Shown: positions 27,903-37,340 of the stretch, piece by piece
How the letters are laid out: each line of letters opens with the position of its first letter
How positions within the stretch are numbered: position 1 is the first letter of the stretch
NCBI GenBank assembly: GCA_965652025.1
Contig: CBFGTM010000011.1
Span: 1-64,000, forward strand
DNA from: CAVVWJ01 sp965652025
GTDB lineage: Bacteria; Gemmatimonadota; Gemmatimonadetes; Gemmatimonadales; GWC2-71-9
DNA: 64,000 nucleotides
Direction of reading: 5' to 3'
The notes under the pieces: generated by a model
Seen by the model: the letters and a program-made list of their open reading frames with translations, nothing else
What the model was told of the DNA's origin: nothing
The model's database searches: none
Made by a program: the position numbers and the translations under genes

Positions 27903-28036
27903 CGGCGGCTACGATAGGATCAGCGGATTACCGGAGGAACAGGATGGGAGTGAAATGCTGCTGGGGTACCACGAAGTGCTTGTTCGGCGGCACGAAGCCG
28001 AAAGGACGGTTCAAGTTCCGACACGGCCAGGATGTT

Positions 28037-28372
28037 TCAAGTCGAGCGCTTCAGGGCCTCCAGCTTCTGGGCCATGGTGTCGGCCCGGAGATCGAAGTGG
28101 GATCCGTGCCAGGCCGGAACGCCGGACCGCAGGATGATGGCCTGGGGTGAGGCATGGACCACACCGACCCGCTCCGCGATGTAGCGCGACAGGGGCCGGG
28201 ACTGCACGACGTCGATCAGATACACCGGCACGTCCCGCTGCATCTGCTTGAGCGAGCGGATTTCCTCGTACGCCATTCCACTGGTGGGGCAGATCGGGCT
28301 GTGCTTGTACACCACGGCCAGTGGCTCGGCGAGGACGGTAGCAAGATCTGCTTCAGTCGCGATCTTCTGCAT
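28037..28372 (-). CDS. ytxJ: Bacilliredoxin (YtxJ/BrxC-like monothiol thioredoxin fold)
   Basis: The 111-aa protein has the YtxJ/BrxC signature: VVYKHSPICPTSGMAYEEI with a lone redox Cys (monothiol, CPT), followed by VYLIDVVQSRPLSRYIAERVGVVHASPQAIIL with the cis-Pro motif. Members of this family remove bacillithiol from proteins, so the gene implies that the host makes bacillithiol or a similar thiol (family knowledge plus inference; no bsh gene is present here). It is cytoplasmic. The start ATG 28372 has no clear ribosome site and is 25 bases past the kinase stop. Confidence 0.85.
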   Translation of the reverse strand: MQKIATEADLATVLAEPLAVVYKHSPICPTSGMAYEEIRSLKQMQRDVPVYLIDVVQSRPLSRYIAERVGVVHASPQAIILRSGVPAWHGSHFDLRADTMAQKLEALKRST

Positions 28373-28397
28373 GCCCGAAAGGTGAGAGGTGAGGGGG

Positions 28398-30647
28398 TTA
28401 AGCGAGCCGCATCCGCTCGAGCAAACGGTCGAACCGGGGGTCTCCGCGGAGGCTGTCGAGCAGCGGTTCGATCTTCAGATAGGCCAGCCAGCCACGCCGC
28501 TCCTGGTACGCCTTCTCCAGCCATTCGAACGCGTGATCCCGATCGCCCAGGGTGACATACAAGCCGGCCTGTGCCACCGGTGATACATACCGGGTTCGGG
28601 CCCGCTGGTGAAGCTCCTCCAGCACTGCCCGCGCCTCGCTCTCCCGCCCTCGTCGGGCCGCCACATGACCCAGTCCGGCAAACGCCAGCGCGTCCTGCTC
28701 GACATTGGCCAGCGCTTCCTTGAACGAACCGGCGGCTTCGTCGTACAGCCCCTGCTGCAGATACACCAGGCCGAGCAGCCGGTGGGTCTCCTCCGAGGTA
28801 GGGTTCAGCGCCAGCGCCCGGCGCAAGTTCTCCAGCGCGTCGTCGTATCGGCGGGCATAGTACTGCAGCCAGCCCATGCTTCTGCGGATCGACACCGACG
28901 CGGGGTCCAGCTCGATCGCGGTCCTCCCCTGATGCAGCGCCTCCTCGAAACGCCCCATCGCCGCCAGGAACCAGGAGTACCACTGCCGCGCGGTGGCGTA
29001 GCGCGGATTGAGTCTCACAGCCGAGCTGAACTCCCGGTCTGCTCCGGGCCAATCCCAGTCATAAATGAAGGTCACCCACCCAAGCGAGGTGTGGGCCTCG
29101 GCGAGGCTGTCGTCCAGCGCGATGGCCTTTCGCGCTTCGGCCTTGGCCCGCTCCATTCCCTCCAACACCGGCGCACCGCGGTAGTCGAGGTCCAGCGCGT
29201 AGGAATCGGCCAGTCCGCTGTAGGCCAGCGCGTACCCCGGGTCTTCGGCGATGGCCTGCTCGAAGTAACGGATTCCCTCCTTGATTCCCGCCTGGGTGCG
29301 GCGGTTCCAGAAGAACCGGCCCTTGAGATACAGACTGTACGCCTTCACGTTCGCGGTATAGCGGACTGGTGTCGGGTCGCCGACATCGCCGAGCAAGGTC
29401 GAGCGGAGTGTCTGCACGATGGTACCGGCGATCTCGTCCTGGATGGCGAATACATCCGACATCTCCCGGTCGTATCGCTCCGACCACAGGGTCCTGCCGT
29501 CTTCTACGCTGCTCAGCTGCACTGTGATCCGAAGACGATTCCCGGATTTCCGGACCGTCCCGTCGAGGACCGTCGAGACATTGAGCCGGCTGCCCAGGGT
29601 GCGCACGTCCTCCCGCAGGTTCTTCAGGGCAAAGGCCGAGGTGCGCGGGGTGACCTGCAAGCCCTCGACCTTGCTCAAGGCGGTGATCAGCTCGTCGGTC
29701 ATGCCGTCGCTGAAGTACTCGTTTTCCGGATCGGCACTGGAGTTGACGAACGGGAGCACGGCGATGCTGCGGCGATCAGCCGTCCTGCTCTCCGGTGGAG
29801 GCGGAGGCGCGGGCGCGATCAGCGCCTCGGAGAACTCCGCCATGGTGGCAAAGCGGTCTTCCGGCGCCTTGGCCAGAGCCCGCTCGAGCGCCCGGTCCAC
29901 CGCCAATGGAACTGTCGGCCGGAGCGACCGGATCGACGGCGCCATCTCGACCGCATGCCGAGCCATGGTGGCGCGAGCACTGGAGCCGGCGAAGGGCGGC
30001 TGGCCGACCAGCATTTCGAACAGCACACAGGCCAGGCTGTAGAGATCGCTGCGGCCATCCAGATCCCGCTCGGCACTGGCCTGCTCCGGGCTCATGTAGG
30101 CCGGGGTGCCGACCGCGAACCCCCGGTCCGTGATGTACACGTTGTCGCCGCCGGCCGCTGAGAGGGCAGTGGCTACGCCGAAGTCGGCCACTACCGGCTC
30201 GCCTTCCTGCAGCAGGATGTTCTCCGGCTTGATATCCCGGTGAATGACGTTGAGCCGGTGGGCGTAGTCCAGCGCGGCCGCCACCGCGCGGGTGATCCGC
30301 AACGCGGCATCGATGGGGAGCTGGCCTTCGCGCTGGAGCCGGTCGCGCAGGGTCTCGCAGCCGGCGTAGGGCATCACGAAGTAGAGCAGTCCGTCGTTCT
30401 CGCCCGAGTCGTAAACCGGCAGGATCTGGGGATGGGAAAGGCGGGCCGCGATCCGGATCTCCCGAAGGAAGCGCTGCGGCTCGTAGCTGTGGGCCCGGTC
30501 GTGAAGGAGGACCTTGATGGCCACCTTGCGGCCGTGCTTCAGATCCTCGGCCAGGTACACTGCAGCCATGCCGCCGCGACCGATTTCCTCTTCGATGCGG
30601 TAACGATCCGCAATGGCGGCTTGCAGCTGTTCCGGTACCGCGGTCAC
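28398..30647 (-). CDS. Soluble Ser/Thr protein kinase fused to TolB/FlgO-like and TPR domains
   Basis: The kinase domain (about 15-280) has GRGGMAAVY, HRDIKPEN, DFGVAT and GTPAYMSPEQ. After a poly-Pro linker (APAPPPPPES) comes a TolB N-terminal/FlgO-like region (RRSIAVLPFVNSSADPENEYFSDGMTDELITAL, VLDGTVRKSGNRLRITVQL), then about six TPR-like repeats to the end (749 aa). No membrane segment is evident. This architecture is typical of large kinase families in Gemmatimonadota, Acidobacteriota and Myxococcota. Start is GTG 30647. Upstream of it, the hydrolase/FadJ operon begins after 63 bases. Substrates unknown. Confidence 0.93.
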   Translation of the reverse strand: MTAVPEQLQAAIADRYRIEEEIGRGGMAAVYLAEDLKHGRKVAIKVLLHDRAHSYEPQRFLREIRIAARLSHPQILPVYDSGENDGLLYFVMPYAGCETLRDRLQREGQLPIDAALRITRAVAAALDYAHRLNVIHRDIKPENILLQEGEPVVADFGVATALSAAGGDNVYITDRGFAVGTPAYMSPEQASAERDLDGRSDLYSLACVLFEMLVGQPPFAGSSARATMARHAVEMAPSIRSLRPTVPLAVDRALERALAKAPEDRFATMAEFSEALIAPAPPPPPESRTADRRSIAVLPFVNSSADPENEYFSDGMTDELITALSKVEGLQVTPRTSAFALKNLREDVRTLGSRLNVSTVLDGTVRKSGNRLRITVQLSSVEDGRTLWSERYDREMSDVFAIQDEIAGTIVQTLRSTLLGDVGDPTPVRYTANVKAYSLYLKGRFFWNRRTQAGIKEGIRYFEQAIAEDPGYALAYSGLADSYALDLDYRGAPVLEGMERAKAEARKAIALDDSLAEAHTSLGWVTFIYDWDWPGADREFSSAVRLNPRYATARQWYSWFLAAMGRFEEALHQGRTAIELDPASVSIRRSMGWLQYYARRYDDALENLRRALALNPTSEETHRLLGLVYLQQGLYDEAAGSFKEALANVEQDALAFAGLGHVAARRGRESEARAVLEELHQRARTRYVSPVAQAGLYVTLGDRDHAFEWLEKAYQERRGWLAYLKIEPLLDSLRGDPRFDRLLERMRLA

Positions 30648-30710
30648 CTGAGCTCGCTCTGGCTATTCCTTGGAAGGGAACCCGTCGAGCCGGGAATCAC
30701 AAGCTGAGGA

Positions 30711-31577
30711 TTATCTCGATGGAACGGGCAGGTCGGCGATGAACCGGCGGATGGCGCCGAAATAACGGGCGGAATCGACATCGAAGGTGTCGCCATGGCC
30801 GCCGTTCAATTCCACGAATGTCTTCGGGGGCGGAGCCGCTTCATAGAGCCGGCGGCCGTGGGCGATCGGAATCACCTCGTCCCCCTGGGCATGCAGGAAG
30901 AGCTTCGGCACCGTCACCCGGGAAATCTTGTCGATGGAAGCAAACCGGCTGCGCCCGATCCAGCGTACCGGTATATAAGGATAGAGCTCCGCACCCCGGT
31001 CGATGGCCGATGTCAGCGCGCCCTCCACGATCAAGCCAGCGCTGGGAACCCGTCCTGCCAGGTCGACGGCAACCGCCGAGCCCAGGGAGTGCCCGAAGAT
31101 CACGATCCGGTCGGGCTCCACTCCGAGCCGCTCGTGGAGATGGCGATAGGCGGCTGCCGCATCCTTATAGAGACCCTCCTCGCCCGGCGCTCCCTCGCTC
31201 TCGCCGTACCCCCGGTAGTCGAACGCCAGCTGGTTGAGTCCCAGCTGCCGGAGACCAGCATAGTGATCCGGGCGGCCGAACTGGGAGAGGTTCCCCGCGT
31301 TGCCGTGACAGATCAAGAGCCAGAAACCCTGAGCTCCGGTCTCGGCGGGAATCACCCAGCTCACCAGCCGGACGCCGTCCTCCGCCTCGAACTGGACTCG
31401 CTGAATTGGGAGACCGAGATGGGCCGGAGGAGGGAGCAGCTGTCGTTCTGGTCCGGGGAAATAGATGAGGCGGGATTCGTTGAAACGGAGCAAGAGCAGG
31501 AGCCCCAGATACGCCAGCACCACCAGCACAAGCAGGCCCCACGTCATGCGCCCAACCGTTTTTTTCGAGGTCCTCAA
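30711..31577 (-). CDS. Membrane-anchored alpha/beta hydrolase (BEM46/ABHD13-like)
   Basis: The 288-aa protein has an N-terminal transmembrane helix (about 12-31, TWGLLVLVVLAYLGLLLLL) and an alpha/beta hydrolase domain with oxyanion region HGNAGN, nucleophile elbow GHSLGS, acid HAQGDEVIP and catalytic His in NGGHGD. The order SRLIYFPGPE near the anchor is typical of the BEM46/YfhR group. Start appears to be TTG 31577, overlapping the FadJ stop as TTGA; ATG at residue 11 (31547) is an alternative. The active site should face the periplasm or the membrane surface depending on topology. Substrate unknown. Confidence 0.85.
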   Translation of the reverse strand: MRTSKKTVGRMTWGLLVLVVLAYLGLLLLLRFNESRLIYFPGPERQLLPPPAHLGLPIQRVQFEAEDGVRLVSWVIPAETGAQGFWLLICHGNAGNLSQFGRPDHYAGLRQLGLNQLAFDYRGYGESEGAPGEEGLYKDAAAAYRHLHERLGVEPDRIVIFGHSLGSAVAVDLAGRVPSAGLIVEGALTSAIDRGAELYPYIPVRWIGRSRFASIDKISRVTVPKLFLHAQGDEVIPIAHGRRLYEAAPPPKTFVELNGGHGDTFDVDSARYFGAIRRFIADLPVPSR

Positions 31578-33700
31578 GCCGGATAATAGCGACTGGACCG
31601 ACGTGACATCTCCAGCAGCGGCGCCGCCGGCCGGAACCGTTCTCCGAACTGTTCCTGCAGCTGATACAGCGTCTCCACCACCCGTCCGGCGGTCAGATCA
31701 TCGATCATGCGAAGCGGCCCTCCCCGGAACGCCGGGAACCCGATCCCGAAGATGGCGCCGATGTCCGCATCCCGGGGGATTCGCACCACGTGTTCCGCGC
31801 AAGCCATCGCCGCCTCGTTCAGCATGGCGTAGAGCAGGCGGCGCTGAACGAGTTGGGCGTCGGCATCGGTGGACCGGACCCCCAGCAATGGGTACACGCT
31901 CTTGTCCACCCCGGCCTTGTGGCCTTCCTTGTAGCGGTAGAACCCGCGCCCGTTCTTTCGTCCCAGCCGGGTGGCGCCCAGCATTCGGCCCAGGGCGCCG
32001 GCGGGCTTCATCCGCTCCCCGAAGGCCTCGTGCATGACATTCCCCGCCTTCTCGGCCACATCGAGACCCACCTCGTCGAGCAGGGCGACCGGTCCCACAG
32101 GAAACCCGAACGTCGTCATGGTGCGATCGATCAGGTCGATCGGTACCCCCTCCTGCAACAGATGCCCCGCCTCGTTCAAATAAGGTGACAGGATCCGGTT
32201 GACCCAGAACCCGGGACGGTCGGCCACCACGATGACCGTCTTGCCCATGCGGCGGCCGAAGCGCACCGCGGTGACGATGGTGTCCGGACTGGTCGCTGCG
32301 GTGGGAATGACCTCCAGCAGCGGCATCCGCTCCACCGGGGAAAAGAAGTGCATGCCCAGCACCCGCTCCGGCCTCCGGGCGTGCTCGGCGATGAGCCGGA
32401 TCGGGATGGTCGAGGTGTTGGTGGCAAAGATCGCGTCGTGCCGCACCTCATTCTCGACTTCGGCCAGCACCTTACGCTTGACGTCGAGGTCCTCGAATAC
32501 CGCCTCGATCACGAGATCGGCTCGGCTGAACCCACTGTAATCCGCCGAGCCCGAGAGCAGCGCGCTCAACTTGTCGTACTGCGGCCGGGTGAGTCGGCGC
32601 TTTTCCAGCCGCTCAGTCAGCAATCGGTTGCCAGCCTTGAGGCCCTTTCCTACCCGCACCAGGTCGGAATCCTTGAGCCGGGTATCGACCTCGACATTGA
32701 GCACCGCGGTACCCGCGATGCCGGCGCCCATGAAGCCGGACCCGACGATCCCGAGCCGCCGGATCTGGCGGGGAGTGGCGCTGCCGGGGGGAACCCCATC
32801 GTCCTTCTTGAGCGCGGTAGTGGCAAAGAAGATTTGCACCAGCTTGCGCGACACGTCGCCGACAGCCAGCTCGCCGAAGGCCCGGTGCTCCTCCGCCAGG
32901 CCCGCGGTGACACCCTGCTCCAATCCAACCCGCACCGCCTCGAGTGCCGCAAGCGGCGCGGGATAGTGGCCGCCGGTGCGCTTGAGCACCTGCTTCCGGG
33001 CGCCGCGATAGACCAGCTGGCGCCCCGCGGAGGTCCGGTCCAGCAGCGCTCCAGCCAGTCCACCCTTCCCCGGACGCTGGGGTAGTCCGTTCCGCGACAG
33101 CCGGTCTGCCGCAACGACCGCCACCTCGCGGAGAATGCTGCGCGGCACCACCTCATCGACCAGGCCCAGGCGCAGCGCTTTGCCGGCCCGCTCGGTCTTT
33201 CCGGTCAGGATCATGTCCAGCGCGGCGCGGGCGCCGATCAGTCGAGGAAGTCGCTGACACCCGCCGGCACCCGGGATGAGACCCAGCTGAACCTCGGGCA
33301 ACCCCAATTGGGTCTTGGGATGATCGGTGGCAATCCGGTAATGACAGGCCAGGGCCAACTCGAGACCGCCGCCGAGGCAGGCGCCGTGAATGGCGGCGAC
33401 GATGGGCTTGTGGAAGGTCTCGACCCGGCTGACCGTCTCCTGGCCCTGGAAGCTCAACCGCTCGGCGGCGTCCTGGCTGGTCAGCCCGGTGAACTCCTCG
33501 ATATCGGCGCCGGCGATGAAGTTGTCGGCCTTACCCGAGATGAGCACCACCGCCCGGACCGCGGGATCATCGCGGAGGGCGATGAGCATTGCCTCCAGCT
33601 CGACCCGAACGGCCGAGGTGAGCTTGTTGACCGGCTCGCCCGGAAGGTCGAAGGTGATGACGGCGACGTCGCCTTCGCGGGTTATAGTGAATGCGGACAT
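31574..33700 (-). CDS. fadJ: Fatty-acid oxidation multifunctional protein (enoyl-CoA hydratase / 3-hydroxyacyl-CoA dehydrogenase)
   Basis: This enzyme catalyses hydration of enoyl-CoA and NAD-dependent oxidation of 3-hydroxyacyl-CoA in beta-oxidation. The 708-aa protein has an N-terminal crotonase domain (about 1-190: oxyanion motif IAGADIEEF, GGGLELALACHYRI, GLPEVQLGLIPGAGG), then the NAD-binding domain (about 310-490, GSGFMGAGIA, FFSPVERMPLLEV) and two C-terminal 3HCDH domains. The thiolase gene lies 116 bases upstream on the same strand, as in fadIJ/fadBA operons. The gap contains a palindromic repeat module. FadB is an alternative name; the architecture does not settle which. Confidence 0.94.
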   Translation of the reverse strand: MSAFTITREGDVAVITFDLPGEPVNKLTSAVRVELEAMLIALRDDPAVRAVVLISGKADNFIAGADIEEFTGLTSQDAAERLSFQGQETVSRVETFHKPIVAAIHGACLGGGLELALACHYRIATDHPKTQLGLPEVQLGLIPGAGGCQRLPRLIGARAALDMILTGKTERAGKALRLGLVDEVVPRSILREVAVVAADRLSRNGLPQRPGKGGLAGALLDRTSAGRQLVYRGARKQVLKRTGGHYPAPLAALEAVRVGLEQGVTAGLAEEHRAFGELAVGDVSRKLVQIFFATTALKKDDGVPPGSATPRQIRRLGIVGSGFMGAGIAGTAVLNVEVDTRLKDSDLVRVGKGLKAGNRLLTERLEKRRLTRPQYDKLSALLSGSADYSGFSRADLVIEAVFEDLDVKRKVLAEVENEVRHDAIFATNTSTIPIRLIAEHARRPERVLGMHFFSPVERMPLLEVIPTAATSPDTIVTAVRFGRRMGKTVIVVADRPGFWVNRILSPYLNEAGHLLQEGVPIDLIDRTMTTFGFPVGPVALLDEVGLDVAEKAGNVMHEAFGERMKPAGALGRMLGATRLGRKNGRGFYRYKEGHKAGVDKSVYPLLGVRSTDADAQLVQRRLLYAMLNEAAMACAEHVVRIPRDADIGAIFGIGFPAFRGGPLRMIDDLTAGRVVETLYQLQEQFGERFRPAAPLLEMSRRSSRYYPA

Positions 33701-33708
33701 GGTGAGCT

Positions 33709-33810
33709 AGTCGCGGGTCGCGGGTCGCGGGTCTCGGACGATCGAGCCAGTCATCGCGAGCGGGTGTGAGCCCGCGTGGCGATCCGACTCGCGACTCGTG
33801 ACTCGCGACT
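33709..33810. repeat. Composite repeat module between the thiolase and fadJ genes
   Basis: A left arm of CGCGGGT units (33709-33737), a palindrome GTCATCGCGAGCGGG...CCCGCGTGGCGATCC (33750-33785), and a right arm of GACTCGC/GACTCGT units (33786-33810) fill almost the whole 116-base gap. The arms are approximate reverse complements. The same palindrome type with arms recurs at 51432-51514. Confidence 0.85.
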
Positions 33811-33816
33811 TAACGC

Positions 33817-35106
33817 TCATCTCCGCTCCAGCACCATCGCGTACCCCATCCCGCCCTGGGCGCAGATGGAGATGAGTCCGAACTGGACGTCCTGCCGGCG
33901 CATCTCGTTGGCCAGCGTGGTGACCAGCCGCGCACCGGTGGCCCCAAAGGGATGCCCTATGGCGATCGAGCCACCGGCCACGTTGGTCCGGTCCCAGTCC
34001 ACCTCGCCGACCGGACCGGGAAGCCCCAGGCGATCGGCCCACGCCTGCGACCCCCACGCCTGCACGTTGGAGAGCACCTGGGCCGCAAACGCCTCGTGGA
34101 TCTCGACCAGCCCCAGATCCTTCCAGCCGATCTCCGCCCGCTCCAGCGCCTTGGGCACGGCATAGACCGGACCCATGAGCAACTGCCACCCGGGGTCCAC
34201 CGCGCTCACGGCATAGCTCCGGATGTAGGCCAGCGGCTCGTGTCCGAGCGCCTTGGCCTTCTCCTCCGCCATCAGCAGCACTGCGGCAGCGCCATCGGTC
34301 AGAGGCGACGAATTGCCCGCCGTCACGGTGCCGTACTTCCGGTCGAATACCGGCTTCAGCTTGGCCAGCTGCTCCATCGAGGTATCGGCCCGGATCCCGT
34401 TGTCCTCCTGGATCACCTCGTCGCCGGTACCGAACCAGGGTGCGATCTCCCGGGTCAGCCGTCCGTCCTGGGTGGCCGCATGCGCCCGCTGATGACTCAT
34501 CAATGCAATCCGGTCCTGCTCCTCTCGGCTGATTCCGTTCTCCTTGGCCATCTTCTCGGCCGACTGGCCCATGGTCTCGCCGGTGGAGGGCTCGGCGATG
34601 GCTGGAGTCACCGGGATCAGATCGCGGGGACGCACCCGCCCCACCGTCGCTACTCGCTCGCCCAGGCTGCGGGCCTTGCTGGCTTCGACCAGCGTCCGGC
34701 TGAAGCGCCGGGAATGCAGGATGGGGAGATCGGAGAGCGACTCGACGCCACCCGCGAGCACTACGTCGGCGTGGTCCAGCCGGATCTGATCCGCTGCATT
34801 GTTGATGGCCTGGGCCGCGGAGGCACAGGCCCGATTGATGGTGTACGCCGGCACACTGGGCGGAAGCTGGGGCAGCAGACTCACCTCTCGGGCCACATTG
34901 GGCGTGAGCACCGAGGGGACGACCTGGCTGAAGACCACCTCGTCCACCTCCCGGCCGTCCACCTCGCTGCGGTACAGCAGCTCCCGAGCGGCATGCCGAG
35001 CCAGGGCTACCGCAGTAACGTCGCGATAGACCGTGCCGCTCTTGGCAAAGGGGGTGCGGACTCCGGCCACAACAGCAACCCGCCGGCCGGCGCGGTCATC
35101 AGCCAT
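33817..35106 (-). CDS. fadI: Acetyl-CoA acyltransferase (beta-oxidation thiolase)
   Basis: This enzyme cleaves 3-ketoacyl-CoA to acetyl-CoA and a shortened acyl-CoA. The 429-aa thiolase has the nucleophile Cys in INRACASAAQA (about 93), the His motif EIHEAFA, GHPFGATGAR and the second Cys in CAQGGMG near the C-terminus. The length (longer than FadA at 387) and the loop composition favour the FadI group, hence the symbol, with moderate certainty. GAGGGG lies upstream of the ATG. It is followed downstream by fadJ. Confidence 0.9.
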   Translation of the reverse strand: MADDRAGRRVAVVAGVRTPFAKSGTVYRDVTAVALARHAARELLYRSEVDGREVDEVVFSQVVPSVLTPNVAREVSLLPQLPPSVPAYTINRACASAAQAINNAADQIRLDHADVVLAGGVESLSDLPILHSRRFSRTLVEASKARSLGERVATVGRVRPRDLIPVTPAIAEPSTGETMGQSAEKMAKENGISREEQDRIALMSHQRAHAATQDGRLTREIAPWFGTGDEVIQEDNGIRADTSMEQLAKLKPVFDRKYGTVTAGNSSPLTDGAAAVLLMAEEKAKALGHEPLAYIRSYAVSAVDPGWQLLMGPVYAVPKALERAEIGWKDLGLVEIHEAFAAQVLSNVQAWGSQAWADRLGLPGPVGEVDWDRTNVAGGSIAIGHPFGATGARLVTTLANEMRRQDVQFGLISICAQGGMGYAMVLERR

Positions 35107-35132
35107 GTTATACCCCTCTCACTTCGTGCCTC

Positions 35133-35705
35133 TTACCTCTTACTTTTGACTGCGACCACGCTGGCCACAGCCCGCCAATGCTCGTCGTCGACTGTCTCGA
35201 GCACCTCGCGCCCGTGCACCACCTTGAGCGGTGCAACCAAACGAGACAGCTCGCCCGGGTGCAGCAGGTGGGCGCTCGAGGTCGGGCCCCAGCCCGCCTC
35301 CCGCTGTGCCTCGAGAAAGCTTTCCATGATGAGAAGGCCACCGGGCGCGACCAGCCCGAGAATTCGCGGCATGTTGGCCCGGTCAAGATAATTGAACACC
35401 AGAACCGCATCAAAAGGCTCCAACTCTGGCCACTCCTCTTCCAGATCCATCTCCCGCCAATCGATGGTTAAGCCTGCAAATGCAGCCCGCGCCCTGCCGT
35501 TGGCGAGCTTGACCGGATCGCGGTCGATGGCCACCACCCGTGCCCCCAACGCGGATGCTGCGATGCTGTGGCGGCCCTGGCCACAGGCCAGGTCCAGCAC
35601 CCCTTCACCCGCACGAATGCGATGAGCATGCCAGAGAAACCAGGTGCTTGGCCGCATGCCCGGCGATCGTTGGAGCGGGCCACGCTGGAGCAACTCTCGG
35701 CTCAT
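35133..35705 (-). CDS. Class I SAM-dependent methyltransferase
   Basis: The 190-aa protein has the SAM-binding motif I VLDLACGQGRHS (about 36-47), acidic end of strand 2 VVAIDRDP, and motif IV FDAVLVFNYLDR, in the order of a Rossmann methyltransferase (UbiE/tellurite-resistance TehB-like). The substrate is not predictable. A good AGGAG site nine bases before ATG 35705 supports this start, which places its 5' end antisense to the beginning of glpD (see findings). An ATG at 35657 is the alternative. It may belong with the thiolase/fadJ block, 27 bases away on the same strand. Confidence 0.85.
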   Translation of the reverse strand: MSRELLQRGPLQRSPGMRPSTWFLWHAHRIRAGEGVLDLACGQGRHSIAASALGARVVAIDRDPVKLANGRARAAFAGLTIDWREMDLEEEWPELEPFDAVLVFNYLDRANMPRILGLVAPGGLLIMESFLEAQREAGWGPTSSAHLLHPGELSRLVAPLKVVHGREVLETVDDEHWRAVASVVAVKSKR

Positions 35706-37340
35706 CCGGCTGATCTCCTGGTCATTGGAGGGGGAATCAACGGGGTTGGCATCGCCCGCGATGCTGCCATGCGCGGTCTCAAGACCATGCTGGTCGAACA
35801 GAACGACCTTGGCTCGGGGACGAGCTCACGCTCCAGTCGCCTGATTCACGGCGGCCTGCGCTATCTGGAGCAGGGGGAGTTCGGATTGGTCCTGGAAGCG
35901 AACCGGGAGCGGCGGATCCTGCAGCGGATCGCCCCTCATCTGGTGTGGCCTCTGCCGTTCGTATTTCCGGTGCATCGCGGCGACCGCATTTCGCGTTGGC
36001 AGCTCGCGGCCGGCATGATGCTCTATGATGTCCTGGCACTGTTTCGCAATGTGAGGCCGCACCGTTTGCTGGGCAAGCGGCGAATGCTGGAGGCCGAGCC
36101 CATGCTGCGGGACCGGGGCCTGCTCGGCGGTGCCCGCTACTTCGATGCCCAGTGCGACGATGCCCGCCTGGTGGTAGCCACCGCGCGCTCGGCCGTCCAC
36201 CACGGGGCCCAGGTGGCCAACTACATGGTCGTACGCGGCCTGGAGCGCACCGCCGGACGCATAGTGGGGGCCCAGTTGGAGGACCGCCTGACTGGAGAGC
36301 GTGGCGTGGTGCGAGCCAGCGTGGTGGTGAACGCCACCGGGCCCTGGGCCGACCGGGTGCGCCGGCTGGAGGACCCCGGTGCCGCTCCGCTGCTGCAGCC
36401 CACCAAGGGCGTGCACGTGGTGGTAGACCGGGCTCGGTTGGAGCACCGGGAGGCAATCGCCTTCACCAGCCCGATCGACGGGCGGGTGATGTTCGTATTG
36501 CCCTGGGGCGATCTCTCCTACATCGGAACCACCGACACCGACACGTCGGAGCCACCCGAGGAGCTCAGCGTCACCGCCGACGATATGGTGTACTTGCTGC
36601 GCTCTGCCAATGCTCGATTCCCCAGTGCCCGGCTGAGCCTGGAAGACGTTCGTGGCAGCTGGGCGGGACTCCGGCCGCTGCTGGCCGATGCGGGCGCCCG
36701 ATCTACATCCAACCGCTCGCGGGAGCATGCGCTGGTGCAGGGGTCCGGCGGCATGCTCACGGTTGTGGGCGGGAAGCTCACGACCTACCGGTCGATGTCC
36801 GCCGAGGTGGTGGATCAGGCCATGCGCGAGCTGCGCCATCGGGATGGACGCCAGCGGCAGGGAGCGGCCGACACCCACGAAGATCCGCTCCCCGGGGGAG
36901 AAACGGCGGACCTGAGTCAGTTCCGGGAGCGGGGACTGGAGCTGGGAATTCAGCCGGCCAGCGTCGATCACCTGCTGCGGCACTACGGGACCGAGGCGGC
37001 CGGGATTTTCAATCTGGGAGGAGCCGACCGCCGGCTGCTCCGGCGGCTGGTGGAACCGCACCCGGCCATCGAAGCGGAAGTGGTGCATGCCGTGCGACGG
37101 GAGCTGGCCCAGCGGGTGGAGGATGTGCTGGTCCGCCGGTTCCACTTGTACTACGAGCATCCGGACCAGGGCGTATCGGTGGCCCGGCGGGTCGCCGAGC
37201 TGATGGGGGAGGAGCTGGGATGGGACCTGGAGCGAGTCCGCGCAGAGACCGAGCGTTACCTGGAATTCGTAAATCGTCAGCAAGGTTCCGGGGCAGCTCT
37301 ATTGCACGATAATCGTTCCTCTCATCCCGAACGTCGGTGA
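35622..37340 (+). CDS. glpD: Glycerol-3-phosphate dehydrogenase, FAD-dependent
   Basis: This membrane-associated flavoenzyme oxidises sn-glycerol-3-phosphate to DHAP and reduces quinone. The FAD-binding motif DLLVIGGGINGVGIARDAAM and SGTSSRSSRLIHGGLRYLE are canonical, and the C-terminal DAO_C helical region follows (ELAQRVEDVLVRRFHLYYEHPDQG). Start is uncertain: ATG 35622, TTG 35670 and GTG 35568 are all in frame, none with a good ribosome site; the homologous part begins near 35685. The last 14 codons overlap the convergent cupredoxin gene. No glpK or glpF is in the window. Confidence 0.93.
   Translation: MSMPEKPGAWPHARRSLERATLEQLSAHPADLLVIGGGINGVGIARDAAMRGLKTMLVEQNDLGSGTSSRSSRLIHGGLRYLEQGEFGLVLEANRERRILQRIAPHLVWPLPFVFPVHRGDRISRWQLAAGMMLYDVLALFRNVRPHRLLGKRRMLEAEPMLRDRGLLGGARYFDAQCDDARLVVATARSAVHHGAQVANYMVVRGLERTAGRIVGAQLEDRLTGERGVVRASVVVNATGPWADRVRRLEDPGAAPLLQPTKGVHVVVDRARLEHREAIAFTSPIDGRVMFVLPWGDLSYIGTTDTDTSEPPEELSVTADDMVYLLRSANARFPSARLSLEDVRGSWAGLRPLLADAGARSTSNRSREHALVQGSGGMLTVVGGKLTTYRSMSAEVVDQAMRELRHRDGRQRQGAADTHEDPLPGGETADLSQFRERGLELGIQPASVDHLLRHYGTEAAGIFNLGGADRRLLRRLVEPHPAIEAEVVHAVRRELAQRVEDVLVRRFHLYYEHPDQGVSVARRVAELMGEELGWDLERVRAETERYLEFVNRQQGSGAALLHDNRSSHPERR

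Noticed and set aside
35826..37283. 485-codon minus-strand frame opposite glpD
   Set aside because: Shadow of glpD; no domain signature and no start site.
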